Of a DNA stretch of 30,580 nucleotides, positions 1 through 10,899 are shown in pieces. Every line of letters starts with the position of its first letter. The stretch's first letter is position 1. Source of the stretch: Ichthyophonus hoferi. Lineage: Eukaryota > Opisthokonta > Ichthyosporea > Ichthyophonida > Ichthyophonidae. The notes under the pieces were generated by a model. The model was not told where the DNA came from. It did not search any database and was given only the letters and a program-made list of their open reading frames with translations. Position numbers and translations under genes: made by a program. The DNA lies in the NCBI GenBank assembly GCA_002751075.1, contig NAOQ01000008.1, positions 321,945 through 352,524 of the forward strand, given 5' to 3'.

Positions 1-1790
1 GCAAAAGTTAATATATTGTATACAGAGTTAAAATAAGAGGTAAGTCTTACTCGCCGGTTAACTATATTAAAATATTTATTGTATATTCAAACATTGTATA
101 CAATAATATTATCAGAGAGTTACAATCAGATTGTAAACAAGTATTAACTACAAGTTCTGTTTTATTCCGGTAAAGATATATTCTTTCTTTCTGTTTGCAT
201 AGATAAGAATAATATCTTTCATAAAACTATTCCTTGATTGACCACTTCTATAACTTACAGAAGATAGAATATGGAGTCCGCCCCATACTCTGAATCCAAT
301 AAGAAACTCAGCGAGACCACCCGAAAGGGATCTCCTATAGAGAAATGGAGTAACGACTCAACTGGTGACATGGTCATCAGCGATGTCTCCAATCGCACTC
401 AGGCACAGTTCTCAACATCTCAGAAGAGGCTTCTTAGCCAAACTGAGATCCATGATTCCTTAAAACACATCTTCGGACTACGATGGAACCTGACACTGAC
501 AACTTCCTGCAATTGGTGTATTTTCCCCCATGGAATCCAAGCCCCGCCTTCATATATGTCATGACCCTAAAAAGAGGTTTATGACATTGGCGATCTACAT
601 CAATGACATTCTTCTAAGTACTGAGATGCCAGAAGACTACGACGAATTTATTAAAATGTTTGAGCATTTCCCCACCAAATCTACAGGATTCCCTTCATCC
701 TTACTTGGATATAGTATTAAAAGAACAGAAACCGGCTAAATTACAGTCAGTTAATCTGGCTACATCCAGGAGCCCATACAGGGCTATAGTCAATATAAAA
801 ACTATCCTACACATTTTCCTATCCTAAGGGAACATGTCCAACTTGCCAATTCTAAGGATCTAGATAAAATTCTTTGTAATAGCACTACATACAATTCACT
901 GATGGATTGCCTAAATTAAATTGCCAGGAGCTCTAGGGCTGACATCTCATTTTTAGTGTTTATGCTATCAAGATACATTGAAAAACCAAATAGCATAACT
1001 ACAGAATGCTACAACATCTCTTGAGGCACCTCAATACCTACAGCAACCATACCATTGTATATCATCCAGGGCCCATCCAAATGACTGCCTACTCCAATGC
1101 CAACTTAGTCGACAAACACTATGAGAATGAAAAATTTATTACTGGACATGTTATATTTATTGCAAGTGGTTTAATAGGTTGGTCAAGCAAGAAACAATCT
1201 GCAATTGCATTACCAAAATTATGAATATGAATACATCACAATGTCAGCATGCTGTCAGCAGGTGGCTTACATTATTGCATTTTGGATGGGTTAGGATCCG
1301 ACCATTGCAAATTTCTCTTCTGCAACCTTAATACTCGAATCATCGAGCTTGTAGGGGAGTGTTTGAGATATTCTTGACTGTCCTAACCACCACATACCGT
1401 TTTCGTCCCACACTGTGGGTTATGGTATGATTCAGTTACAAGGCCGTTAACTCTGAATGAAAACTTAGTTTGTCTAAAGTTCTGATAGAAAAGATGATGG
1501 AATGATCAATCTTATATTAGTTAATTTCATCGCGTTTCTCACCAGGTAAATTGATTGGTCAATAAATAGTATGGGAGCACTTGCACATTAATAAGGTAAT
1601 TAGCGGATGAATCATTCAAATAGGGATAGAGTAGTATTTGAGTATCAAGGTAAGATCACATAGTTCTAGTGAGTCTCTGCAACCTTTGGTGATTTGTATT
1701 AGCCAATAAGGATATTTTTAAACAATTCCGTTGACATTAATGGAAACAACTATGATTGCCTGCCACCCACACCCACGTGTGAAATGTTAT
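1..1790 (+). mobile_element. Ty1/copia relic, family I, copy 1
   Basis: This is a decayed copia-type retrotransposon, cut by the window's left edge. Positions 1-115 are a leader or LTR-end segment that recurs at 7490-7605. A gag-like start lies at 271-490. From about 546 to 1240, reverse transcriptase passes into RNase H: the catalytic-loop region reads LAIYINDIL where copia elements usually have YVDD, followed by LSRYIEKP and then GWSSKKQSA, all typical of copia. A purine-rich tract (1350-1359) precedes an LTR-like sequence beginning TGTTTGAG at 1360. Protease, integrase and much of RT are missing, and the element is broken in many places. Copia assignment is firm from domain order; the outer limits are approximate. 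Confidence 0.85.
1360..1790 (+). repeat. family I LTR (3' LTR of copy 1)
   Basis: This LTR-like repeat starts with TG directly after a purine tract. Positions 1395-1755 align along nearly their whole length with 8775-9135, with shared blocks such as CACACTGTG, TCAATCTTATATTAG and CAGGTAAATTGAT. The right end is not defined, because similarity fades into AT-rich sequence after about 1790. The divergence between the two copies suggests an old insertion. Confidence 0.75.
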
Positions 1791-2904
1791 TTATTTGTTT
1801 ATTTAATTTAGTTTTAATTAATTAATTTTAATAGTCATAAAATTACTGGTAGACATAAGGTCTTACCTTGTAAATTTAATTGACATGGTCACAACGATTT
1901 AATTTAGTCATCTGAGCAATGACGCACCCACCTTAGTCTTTATTGGCCTATCATACTAATCGGGGCTATTCTACATTAAAATAGGCTCAAGATAATGGCT
2001 AATTGTATTGGCGGGAGTATGTTATCCACGAATTATAGAGCCGGACTTATCTAATCTGTATTACTCTATGCCGATCTGGCCTCCAGTATCTAATCTGTAT
2101 TAGGACTCAAATAGTGTACATTAAATAAAAATAAAAATAAAATTATTAATAGTAATTTATTATTACTTGGAAGTCAGAATAGAACAATTACCATAGTATT
2201 ATTATTATTCTACAATGAAAAGGTGCGCAACAAATGAGGACATCACATATCTTTATCTATTTTTCAAATACTACCAATGCCTTATAAGGTTAAGTAATTC
2301 TTTATTTATTGACAGATTAATAAATAATACTAAATTTGGGCAGCCAACTATTACATTATTGGTTAAAAGTTAACAAATACGCAATCAACGTAGTGCAAAT
2401 CTCCCTAGACTTTTCTGTAAATTTTTGTTATTATTACTATTTATTGTATTATTATTACCATTTTGTTTATTAATAGCAGTATCAGTATTTTAATTTAAGG
2501 TTATGTTCACAACCATCAACGGCTTTTATTCTTGTTTTTAATGCTTATCAAGGAAATCATATATACAAGTAGATCTAAGTAGGGATAAATAAAGATCTCG
2601 TAACTATTAATAGATGTCTGCACCGTATGACTATATAAGGTTGCATTGCATTGCATAATAATAACATAGGATACATTATATATATATATTGTTCGGTATT
2701 TTACTGTATACCTTATTAGTGTGTATATAATCTATTTGCAATATATATTAAGATATTATATTGCTTTGTAATATACTGTATTTTGTTTTAAGTCATATTA
2801 TACAGTGCATAATAGCATAGATTTTATATTGTTGTCTACATCTTTCTTATACAGTACTACAATATATATACTCTCATTCCGTTAGATCTTTCTATCAAAC
2901 CACC
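1791..2904. other. AT-rich spacer before the host gene
   Basis: I see no gene here. The stretch is strongly AT-rich, with many TAT/ATT runs. It holds a perfect 16-bp direct repeat (TATCTAATCTGTATTA) at 2048-2063 and 2087-2102. A TATA-like sequence (CTATATAAGG, 2631-2640) lies about 270 bp before the start codon of the next gene and could be its promoter, but nothing else supports that. The left part may be the faded end of the family I LTR. Confidence 0.5.
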
Positions 2905-5126
2905 ATGTTTGAACATACCAGCCGCCACCACCTATCACATCACACACATGTCTATCCAAATATTAAGGATACGGCCATCCATCCTAGTGAAACCAATACA
3001 TCCAAAGATGATTCACAGGAAATGGGTGTGGAGTCGAGTTCGTCAGGTAAGGTTGCGCAAAGTGTTATGTGTACGGTATAGTTTGATATATGATATGATA
3101 TGGATAAGGTATAACATACTATAGTATAATATGATATATTATAAAATGTTATAATATGATATAGTAGGATATAAGATGATATAGTAGATTATATTATAGT
3201 ACGTTATATAATATGGTTGTTGTGCTGTGCTGTGCTGTATTATATTGTATTATACTATAGTATATGGCAATTTAATGTAATACGTAATAATATAATATTT
3301 TAATATAATGCATACCATATATATATATTAAAGAAAATATACTTATGTTTCAGAAATAATATATATACTTACACGTATATACCTTTATATAGACTTATAA
3401 TGACTCATATCTCTATATATCCACCATACAGAATTTAATCCATTAGCCCCCCCTTCCTCTTTAAGTAATCCTCGTGCGCAGGTATGTATACATTTCTTTT
3501 GATTTCTTTCTTTCTCCCTCCGTTCCTCCCTTTCTTTCTCTCTCTCTCTCTCTCCCTATATACATCTCTAACCTTACATATACAATCTCCTTCTATTACA
3601 CTCCATTACACTATTGCAGTACGTCCTAAGTGATGAGGAATCTGAACCAATAAACGAGAAGGAAAGCAACTACAAGAAAGAATGTCCAGTTGGAATCGGC
3701 CAAGGTGTTCAAATGGAAATATTTTACAATCATATTGCTGGATTAGTCCAGAGTGTATCGGGTGCTTTATTTTCCTTATCACGACCGGCCAATGCAGTGA
3801 GAGCGTTTAAATGTTATAGAGTGGAGCTTAAGGGAATACCGGAGGTATGTATTTCTATTGGCGGGTTATATCTTATTGAATTTTTATATTATTGTACGTT
3901 GTATAATGTTGCATTATCATGCCATATCATAGATGTTAACTGTCATTAAAAAAGACAGAAATCAACCTTTCACTAATTTTGTTCCCCTAACTAAAGCAAA
4001 TGGTTGAGCCAAATAATAGTGTTAAATTTAAATTTTAAATTTTATTTTAAAAATTACATAATTACATTTTTTATTAAACAACATGCAATACATCTGGGTA
4101 CAGTGTTACTCCCTTCTAGCCTCCCCATTGGTCATAACCGCATCACTATTTTACCTAAATATGAGAGGGTGCAGACCAGAATATTTATAATGATGTCACA
4201 ACTTACGTAATATTAACAACATAATTCTCTGCATTATCTTTCTCCATTTCTTTCTCTCTTACATTTTCTCTCTTAAACCCCCATTTATTCCAAATCTCAG
4301 CATTTTGGTTCCCTAGAATACGGATGGAACCAAGATTACAGTGCTGCCCAGAAAATTTACGGAGAGGGGCGTGAAAGCGCAGCCTTAAGAGAGGCAATCA
4401 AACGACAAAATAAATTATTATATGGAGAAATGGGGGGATTCACTAAACAAATGAATAAATTGCGAAAGAAAACATGTCATACACTAGAGGGGGGGCAAGA
4501 TTTGATGAATATCTTACATTATGGCCAGTATAGAAGTCATATAACAACATACACTTATGTTTTGCTGGATGATAAATGGTGTTTTTCCCGGACGGGAAAG
4601 GATTTGTTCAGGGATTTTTTGAGCAAACATGCAGTACATGCTGCCTCTAGTCCTAAGGTATAGTATATATGTATGTTGTGTAGTATGTATGTATGCTGTG
4701 TATTATGCATAGATGCACGTTGTACAGTATGTATGTATATTGTATGGTTGTTCAATTTTTTAAATTTTTATGCCTGACCCCATCCAGGTACGTTTTGCCG
4801 GTGAATTTTTCATTCTCCCCAAACATCAAATAATCAATGAAGCTGGATGGTGGTTAGTAATTGACAACAACAGTGGAACGTTTGCCCCTACCGAAGATGG
4901 TCTAGTGCCATTAGCTGAGTTATTAAGGGATAATTTCCCTGGATTGTATGTAATTGCATTAGACAGAGAGAGTTCTATTCATAAACTATTGACAGGATGG
5001 ATGGAAGAAAATAACAACACGCTAGCATTGGATGATAAACAGATTAATTTGAATTGGATGGATAACTGGCGTGAAGCTAATGCTTCGATGTTACAGCAAG
5101 TTAAGGAATTATATGGCAAGAAATAG
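2905..5126 (+). CDS. conserved fungal-type protein of unknown function, 5 exons, 370 aa
   Basis: Exons are 2905-3046, 3432-3481, 3620-3844, 4301-4657 and 4788-5126. The four introns (385, 138, 456 and 130 bp) all begin GTAAG or GTATR and end in AG, and the frame stays open across every junction. The start is the ATG in a CACCATG context; an unseen upstream exon is possible. Residues 1-85 are polar, rich in His, Ser and Glu, and probably disordered. From about residue 90 the protein is folded: a hydrophobic stretch with FYNHIAGLVQSVSGALFSLS, then a charged segment (150-200), then well-kept blocks TYTYVLLDDKWCFSRTG (222-238), GWWLVIDNNSGTFAP (278-292) and NFPGLYVIALDRES (307-320). There is no signal peptide and no clear membrane span. 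I remember proteins with this central and C-terminal pattern from other fungi, without an assigned function. The third-base pattern and intact frame indicate a live gene. Confidence 0.88.
3047..3431 (+). other. intron 1 of the host gene, with a GATATA-type simple repeat
   Basis: The intron runs from GTAAGG to ACAG. From about 3079 to 3190 it is a degenerate simple repeat built on GATATRATA, ATAGTA and similar words, followed by more AT-rich sequence. At 385 bp it is long compared with introns 2 and 4 (138 and 130 bp), and the repeat probably accounts for the extra length. Confidence 0.75.
3502..3556 (+). repeat. polypyrimidine / CT microsatellite in intron 2
   Basis: This is a run of T and C ending in a (CT)n tract. 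It lies inside intron 2 (3482-3619), upstream of a CTAAC word near 3569 that fits a branch point and of the TTGCAG acceptor at 3619. It may help splicing, or it may be a simple-repeat expansion. Confidence 0.7.
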
Positions 5127-5202
5127 AGCATTAACTATGTTATTGATGTTATTGTTCTGGGGAACTATCCGACAATAGCATCTGAATTTTTATATTTTTA
5201 AT

Positions 5203-5208
5203 AATAAA
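5203..5208 (+). terminator. polyadenylation signal of the host gene
   Basis: An AATAAA lies 77 bp after the TAG stop at 5124-5126, in AT-rich 3' flank with several T runs after it. The spacing is ordinary for a 3' UTR. The site is inferred from the motif only. Confidence 0.55.
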
Positions 5209-5250
5209 ATAACAAAATGTATCTTTTTTTGAATTTCTATTGTCTATTTT

Positions 5251-5495
5251 TATTTATTTTTTTGGGTCTATAATATAACGCTACTAAAAGTGGTGTATAT
5301 ACTCTGAAAGTTGTCATCATTTATTTAATAGGGCTGGGCTTATAATACAACCTCACTGAAACATTCAACTTATGAAGTTGTAAAAGATGTCCTTTAAAAT
5401 ATGTCTTGTTTATTTAATAGGCTTCTAGGTCTATAATGCAGCCCTATTAAAACAATAAAAACATACAGTAGTAAAAGATGTGCTTTAAAATTATT
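5251..5495. repeat. three diverged direct repeats of about 89 bp behind the host gene
   Basis: The units start at about 5251, 5320 and 5409. Units 2 and 3 share TTTATTTAATAGG, then TATAATRCARCC, then GTAAAAGATGT and CTTTAAAAT. Unit 1 is shorter and keeps mainly the TCTATAATATAACGCTACTAAAA part. No coding frame runs through them. They sit immediately after the poly(A) signal of the preceding gene. Confidence 0.7.
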
Positions 5496-5689
5496 TAATA
5501 TTTAGTATGACTTGTGTTGATAATTGTTGGTGAAGAATTATCAACCATTTTCTAAACTAAATAATTCATAGTTCCTTTACAAAAACAAAAAAAAACAAAA
5601 TCTCTCTAGATAAAGCATAAAACCATATATAGTTGTATTAAAGGAAAGCAGTTCCCACTTAATTGGCTTTAATTAAATCAGGCATTTAA

Positions 5690-7200
5690 GTTCGGACCAA
5701 TTGTCAAATATTATAGCTACATATACAACATAGACAAAGTAACTATAGTTACAATTATCTAATTCATTAAGGCTGGATTCTGAAATACTACATATATTTA
5801 GAAATTATAGAAAAGGTTTGTTTGGCACGGATTGAGAAGTCTTGTTTCTGTTATAATACTAAATGAGGGCTATACAATTTTTATACCAAATTCTCAGCTT
5901 GCAATAGTCGGCAGTTACCCTGGAGGATGGGCGATATAATTACTACATATGCTGAAATAGATACGATTAACATTGTAGTGCACAGTCGTGATCACTTTCT
6001 CATAGTAGAATTGAAATATAAACTCATGAACGATACATAAGATAAAATTATCAATGCAAGAAATAGCTTGATAATTAGGGAGGGTAGACTAGGTAGGCGC
6101 CAGTTTACTTTACTAATGGCGCTTGTAGGTGTAGTTGATGGTGTGTTTAATTTAAGATATACCAAGTAAATAATAAATATATATACATTGCTATTACACA
6201 GTTAATTGCCCAATTACTAAATCCAGAATATTTTTACTTAAAAATAATACGAATCATTACGGAAATAGATTCCTAAGTATATTTTAACGCATTCTTTCAA
6301 AATGGCATTAAAGTATAACGACTATAGCCTTAGGGTTTAGCACATCTAATTGCGTATCTGATGAGATCCAATGTAATTAAAATATATAATAATCTTGGCA
6401 AATCCTTATATTTATAATCTATGTGGAATAGATAAAAATAAGGTTTAGTATAAGATATAGGATTAATGCATAATAAACTGTAGCTATGTAAGATGGTTAA
6501 GGAATATAGCTGCATAGGTATACAACATGGATAAAATAGTTATATTCAGAATTGATTAATTAATGCTAGCCTATTACTAGCTTAATGCATTAAGTAACTT
6601 ATTGGATTGCCAATTAGGATGTATATAGTATGCTATACTTAGATAGTATAAAGGGCCTCTGTTTGTAGCAGGACCTACACTGTTGATCCTACAATAATAG
6701 CAGAATAAAGCTCAGTGTCAATAATCCGAATAATTAATAGTTAATAAATGATTAGGTTGTCTAGTAGTCAATATATAGTACGCTATATTTAGATATTATA
6801 AGTGTTCTCCGTCTGTAGTAGATTCAGTATTCTGGATTCTACAGTGATAACTGAATGAAGGTCTTTCATTTTAATTTTGAGTCTCAGCTTACCATTATTG
6901 GCTGCCATTCAAAATAGGCAAAATAATAACTAAGCCACAATAGAATAATATCTGGAACTATTTAGTAGGTAATCAAATTATCAAACATTTTATATAGACT
7001 ATGCTATATTTAGACAGTATAAAATGGTTCTATTTGTGACTGTATCCCCCTCAACTTTTTTGCATTTATACTGAATAAATCTTGTTTGTTTTATTTAGTT
7101 CTTTGCTTTTAACTGCAGCTGCCATCCATAATGGGTGAGATAGTAATTATACCACGATGAGATAAAATAATACACAAACTGACATCGATATATAAATATC
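5690..7200. repeat. cluster of diverged direct repeats, about four copies
   Basis: A degenerate unit recurs at about 5690-5990, 6500-6770, 6774-6970 and 6993-7190. The left part reads TATAGTATGCTATACTTAGATA then TATAAAG, with variants at 6624, 6774 and 6993. The middle has TGAATAAA-like words. The right part reads CTCAGCTTRC and GGCTGCCAT..AAT.GG followed by GATA, with matches at 5890, 6890 and 7110. Spacing is uneven (150 and 219 bp between left blocks). The TATAAA word followed by a poly(A)-like word resembles the promoter and poly(A) layout of an LTR, but no TG..CA ends or internal genes are seen, so the class is open. Confidence 0.55.
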
Positions 7201-7489
7201 TATATACTCAAATAAATATTACCATATAAACTAATATAGGCATACGTTGTGTGTATTTTAAAAAGTTTTATGTGTTGAAGTGAAAGTATTTCCTTTCTGT
7301 TATTCAATATATAACTCCATTAAATACATATCACGGATTTACCCATCTACTGATATTAACTTTAATTATATGACAGTCCCGTTGTACGGTATTCAGCAAG
7401 TCAAACCAAGTTATTGATCCGCTCCAAACCGGACTAAAAATAGCTAGCCAATGGGCTAAATACTTAACATCCAATTGAATTGGTTGTCA
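7201..7489. other. AT-rich spacer, no gene seen
   Basis: I find no coding frame, RNA gene or clear repeat between the repeat cluster and the second family I relic. Confidence 0.5.
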
Positions 7490-9141
7490 AAACTATATTT
7501 TGCCACAGTTAAAACAAGAGGCAAATATTATTCGCCTGGTTAATATATCAAAAAATTAATTGTATATTCGAACATTGTATACAGTAATAGTACTAAAAAT
7601 TATTATTAAATTAGGATCGTGTGTTTAATCCCAGAAACACGCAAGCTTTTGCATCTTATACGATTGATAAGATCGCAGCATCAATAACATTATTGGCCCA
7701 AAAATAAAAGAAACTGTAGTAAGACCATTACGATTGGGTAGTCTTTTACAAAACCTCCTGATTCGTCAGTTCTCAAATGAAAATACCACCTAGAGCATAA
7801 CCCAAGTATGTGATTGATTCTAATTAGAATTAATTAATCCCAACTTCACAAATAAATCAAACCAGTATAAAAACAAGTGCAGGCTGCCAGCTTTGGGTCT
7901 AGTTCTACTTGATGATCATACTTTTTGTCTTACTGTTTGTATAAAGTAGTATTTTATAATAGCTATCTAGAATAGCCAGCTATTTGATATAAAAAATATG
8001 TTATTTACTAGATTTTACTTTCTACAAATGAAATAGACAGCTTATCATTTAACAATAAAATTAATCATTATAACAACATTATTTTCGATATGAAATAAGC
8101 AATTGATTACTGCATCACGTCTATGATCGTTATTTAACTTACTATTACAAATAAACAGTTAGTTCAGAGTATTATACTTAGGAGTAACTAAGGGGAAATG
8201 TTTTACCCTATATATGGAACACTACCACGCAATAAATGAGACATCTCATAAAGGTTCTCACATAAAAAAAGTGGTCCAAGGATACAACCAGAAAACTTGT
8301 TATTAGTCATGTTTCTAACCGTGTTCAGAATTACTTTACCAGCACTAAGAAAAGGCTCTTAGTCAGACCAATACTTGTGGTTTCTTACAGGATCATGGCA
8401 CTCAACATATTTGACTACTATGGATTCCCCCAGGGAAAAATACTTTAACTAAAAACTCTCAACAACCCCATTTAGAATGTAGGAGTCCCAGACAATGGAG
8501 AATTCCGTTGAATCAACTCTGGAACTGGGCCTGCCCCCTACCCATCATGAAGATGGGCATATTTCAGTTGATAAAACACTGCTGGTGAGACCAGTGCATC
8601 TATGGTAATATCAAATATTTAAACACCCATAACTTTGGATGAAATTGACTTCATTTTTGTTATAATTAGAATCTCTGATTAGACAATCTGATCAAATACT
8701 TTCAATGTTCTAACTATTATGTAGCATCAAGAGCAGCTAAATAATTGTATGTCCAGTACCCAGCAATGCATACATTATACCACTTTTATTCCACACTGTG
8801 AGCCATGGTATGAATCAGTTACAAGATTATTAATTCTAAATCAAAAACATAATTTATCCAAAGTCCTCCCGACAAATGGATGATGAAATAATCAATCTTA
8901 TATTAGCTAACTGCATGACGTTCCTTCCCTACCAGGTAAATTGATGTGTCAATAAGTTGTAGATAAACACTTACATTAATGAGGTAATTAGCTAACGAGT
9001 CATTCAGAGGATACAATAATATTCAATTATCAAAACAAGGTCAGATAATTCTAGTTGGTCTCTGTAATATTTCATAAATTGTATTAGCCAATTAGGATCT
9101 TTATGAGCAGTCCCATTGTCATTAATGAACACAGCTGTGAA
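7490..9141 (+). mobile_element. Ty1/copia relic, family I, copy 2
   Basis: This is a second, more decayed copy of the element seen at 1-1790. Positions 7490-7605 match 1-115 (ACAGTTAAAACAAGAGGC, then TTGTATATTCGAACATTGTA). About 300 bp (7606-7905) have no counterpart in copy 1. The leader similarity resumes near 7910-7980, and 8200-8400 matches the gag-like start at 271-480. Nearly all of pol is missing. The 3' LTR (about 8730-9141) stops where a family II LTR begins at 9142. The copy is broken throughout. Confidence 0.7.
8730..9141 (+). repeat. family I LTR, cut at its right end
   Basis: The sequence aligns with the LTR at 1360-1790, best over 8775-9135, including the GTATTAGCCAATWAGGAT and TTGACATTAATG-like blocks. 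It ends where the TGTTAAAGTATCTC start of the family II LTR begins. The later element therefore landed in, or recombined with, this LTR. Confidence 0.75.
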
Positions 9142-9704
9142 TGTTAAAGTATCTCAGCTCTCATAAGCATTAGGCTGGATACTTCATGATGTCTGTTATT
9201 AGAGTACATTGCTTATTGTTCGTCTTTCATTGTACCTTTAAATATTCAATAGCATTTATAATGAGGGTTCAATCAGTATATGAGTGTTAGATTTTAATTA
9301 ACAACAATTGGCTAATCTCATGATGTCTCTAATTATATTTAATTAGAACTAGAAGCATAATTAGATTGGCACATAAATTTATTGTGGTTTAGATAACGTT
9401 AATAATCTGAACTTTAGCCATGCTCAATAATTGTTGTATTATGCGTAGCATTTATTAATTAGACCAATGTTGCTCACATTATGTCATGACAAAAAGGGAT
9501 GTTGTTAACACGCTAGATAGCACGTAAATTAAGTACCTTCTCAAATAACATATCATTTTAAGACTTATCATCTGGCCAACTGATATTGACCATGTACACA
9601 TAAACTATCTAACCAGCAAATACAGACTTAGTCTGGATCCTTCAAGTTGCACGAGTTAAATAAATAAAGGACTCAAAACAAAAATTTAGCCTCTTTGTGT
9701 AGTT
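9142..9704 (+). repeat. family II LTR, copy A (left end of the composite)
   Basis: It starts TGTTAAAGTATCTCAGCTC, followed by the family hallmark CATTAGGCTGGATACTTCA. It matches 17386-17951 from end to end, and in part 16264-16806 (plus) and 14290-14836 (minus). A late block (GACCATGTACACATAAACTATCTAACCAGC) shared by three of the copies is promoter-like. The right end is placed by alignment with copy D and is good to a few bases. Confidence 0.85.
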
Positions 9705-10899
9705 TGTAGGAATTCGTTATGGTGGTTTTGAGGAGACAGGCTATAACTCCCAATGTCACCAGGATTAAGAGGAAGATAGCGACTCCTACTACAAACAAGA
9801 TTAGATCCATAAGGGGTCAAGAAGAAAATAAGAATTAGATTCTCATCTGACAATGAGAAAGAAACTCCTGGAAACCTTTTAGAGGAACTTGACTTAAGTT
9901 CCAATGATTACATAGACAGACAGTCTCTGCCAGTTATAGTGACAGCGACTATAAATCTATGTGTTTAACAGATTTTGGCAGGGTTACTAAGACCTGGCCA
10001 ACTCAAAGCACTTCCACTGACGATTTCAATTCATTTGTTGATTTATTCATGCACAGTACCATGCAAGGGGGAAAAGTTAACAATAGTTTGAAAAGGTAAG
10101 ATCCTATTCTGGAACAGCAGTTTTCTGAGGGTCAAACAGGTAGAAGTCCATTCGTTATCACAGTAGAGTCGCTGCAACAATTGCTCACACAATTAGGGGG
10201 AGGGGCCTCTATACAGATAACTTCTCTACCCATCTCCAGCTCAGGGATATTTACAGAGAAGCTGAATGGAATCAGTTATGCAAAATGGGCAGAGAGCATT
10301 TGCGACAGGATACAAACACCCCCATATCTGAAGGCCCCAGATGTGAAACCCACCCTCAACAACTCAGAGATCCCACCAATTTATCAACTGAAGAAGCCAC
10401 AGCACGCCATTCTTTATATGTATCTGTGGCAACAAAACAAAGATTGATTGCTGGTTGGCATCAAATTCGATTTGCTTAGCATGTGTGGAGAGGACTTAAA
10501 AATTAGTTTAATGGAAAAGATACTATCCAGCAACTAAACTACCTGCTGGAGTTCTTTGATACTTTCCTTAAACCCAATGAAAATGGCAATGAGTACATTT
10601 CCCAAATTGTTGCCGTTAGTAAATAGCTGAAAGGAAAACCCATGGAACTGAATGGTTTGATAGTGCTTGGGAAGATCATACATAGCCTACAATTCTTACA
10701 ATATGCTAGCCAGGCCTGAGCCTTCTGCCAGGCAACCAAGAGTTTTGAATTATTAAAATATTTCATATAAAACATGGCCACACATATAAAACTTGCAGAA
10801 AATAAAAAACATGGGAGCATGAATAGTTTGAGGGAAGAATACAATCATGTCCAAAATATTTATGATTTGTCCTGGTTAACATATTTTACACTACAGGGC
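9705..10899 (+). pseudogene. copia gag remains, family II
   Basis: Downstream of the LTR, a short primer-site region is followed by a basic, acidic and serine-rich N-terminus. Then comes a Gag core: near 10255 the reading is EKLNGISYAKWAES, the L-N-G-x-x-Y-x-x-W pattern of copia Gag proteins, followed by about 60 residues of the same domain. The C-terminal part runs on to 10899, where a family III LTR begins. The region is a fossil with several breaks. Gag would form the particle that packages the element's RNA. Confidence 0.75.

Noticed and set aside
2909-3124. Alternative frame over exon 1 of the host gene (starting at a TTG)
   Set aside because: The frame from the ATG at 2905 splices cleanly to exon 2 with an open frame through all five exons. 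The alternative runs into the AT-rich intron.
6330-6515. Minus-strand frame rich in Tyr, Leu and Ile
   Set aside because: The composition is what AT-rich non-coding DNA gives, and it overlaps a repeat cluster.
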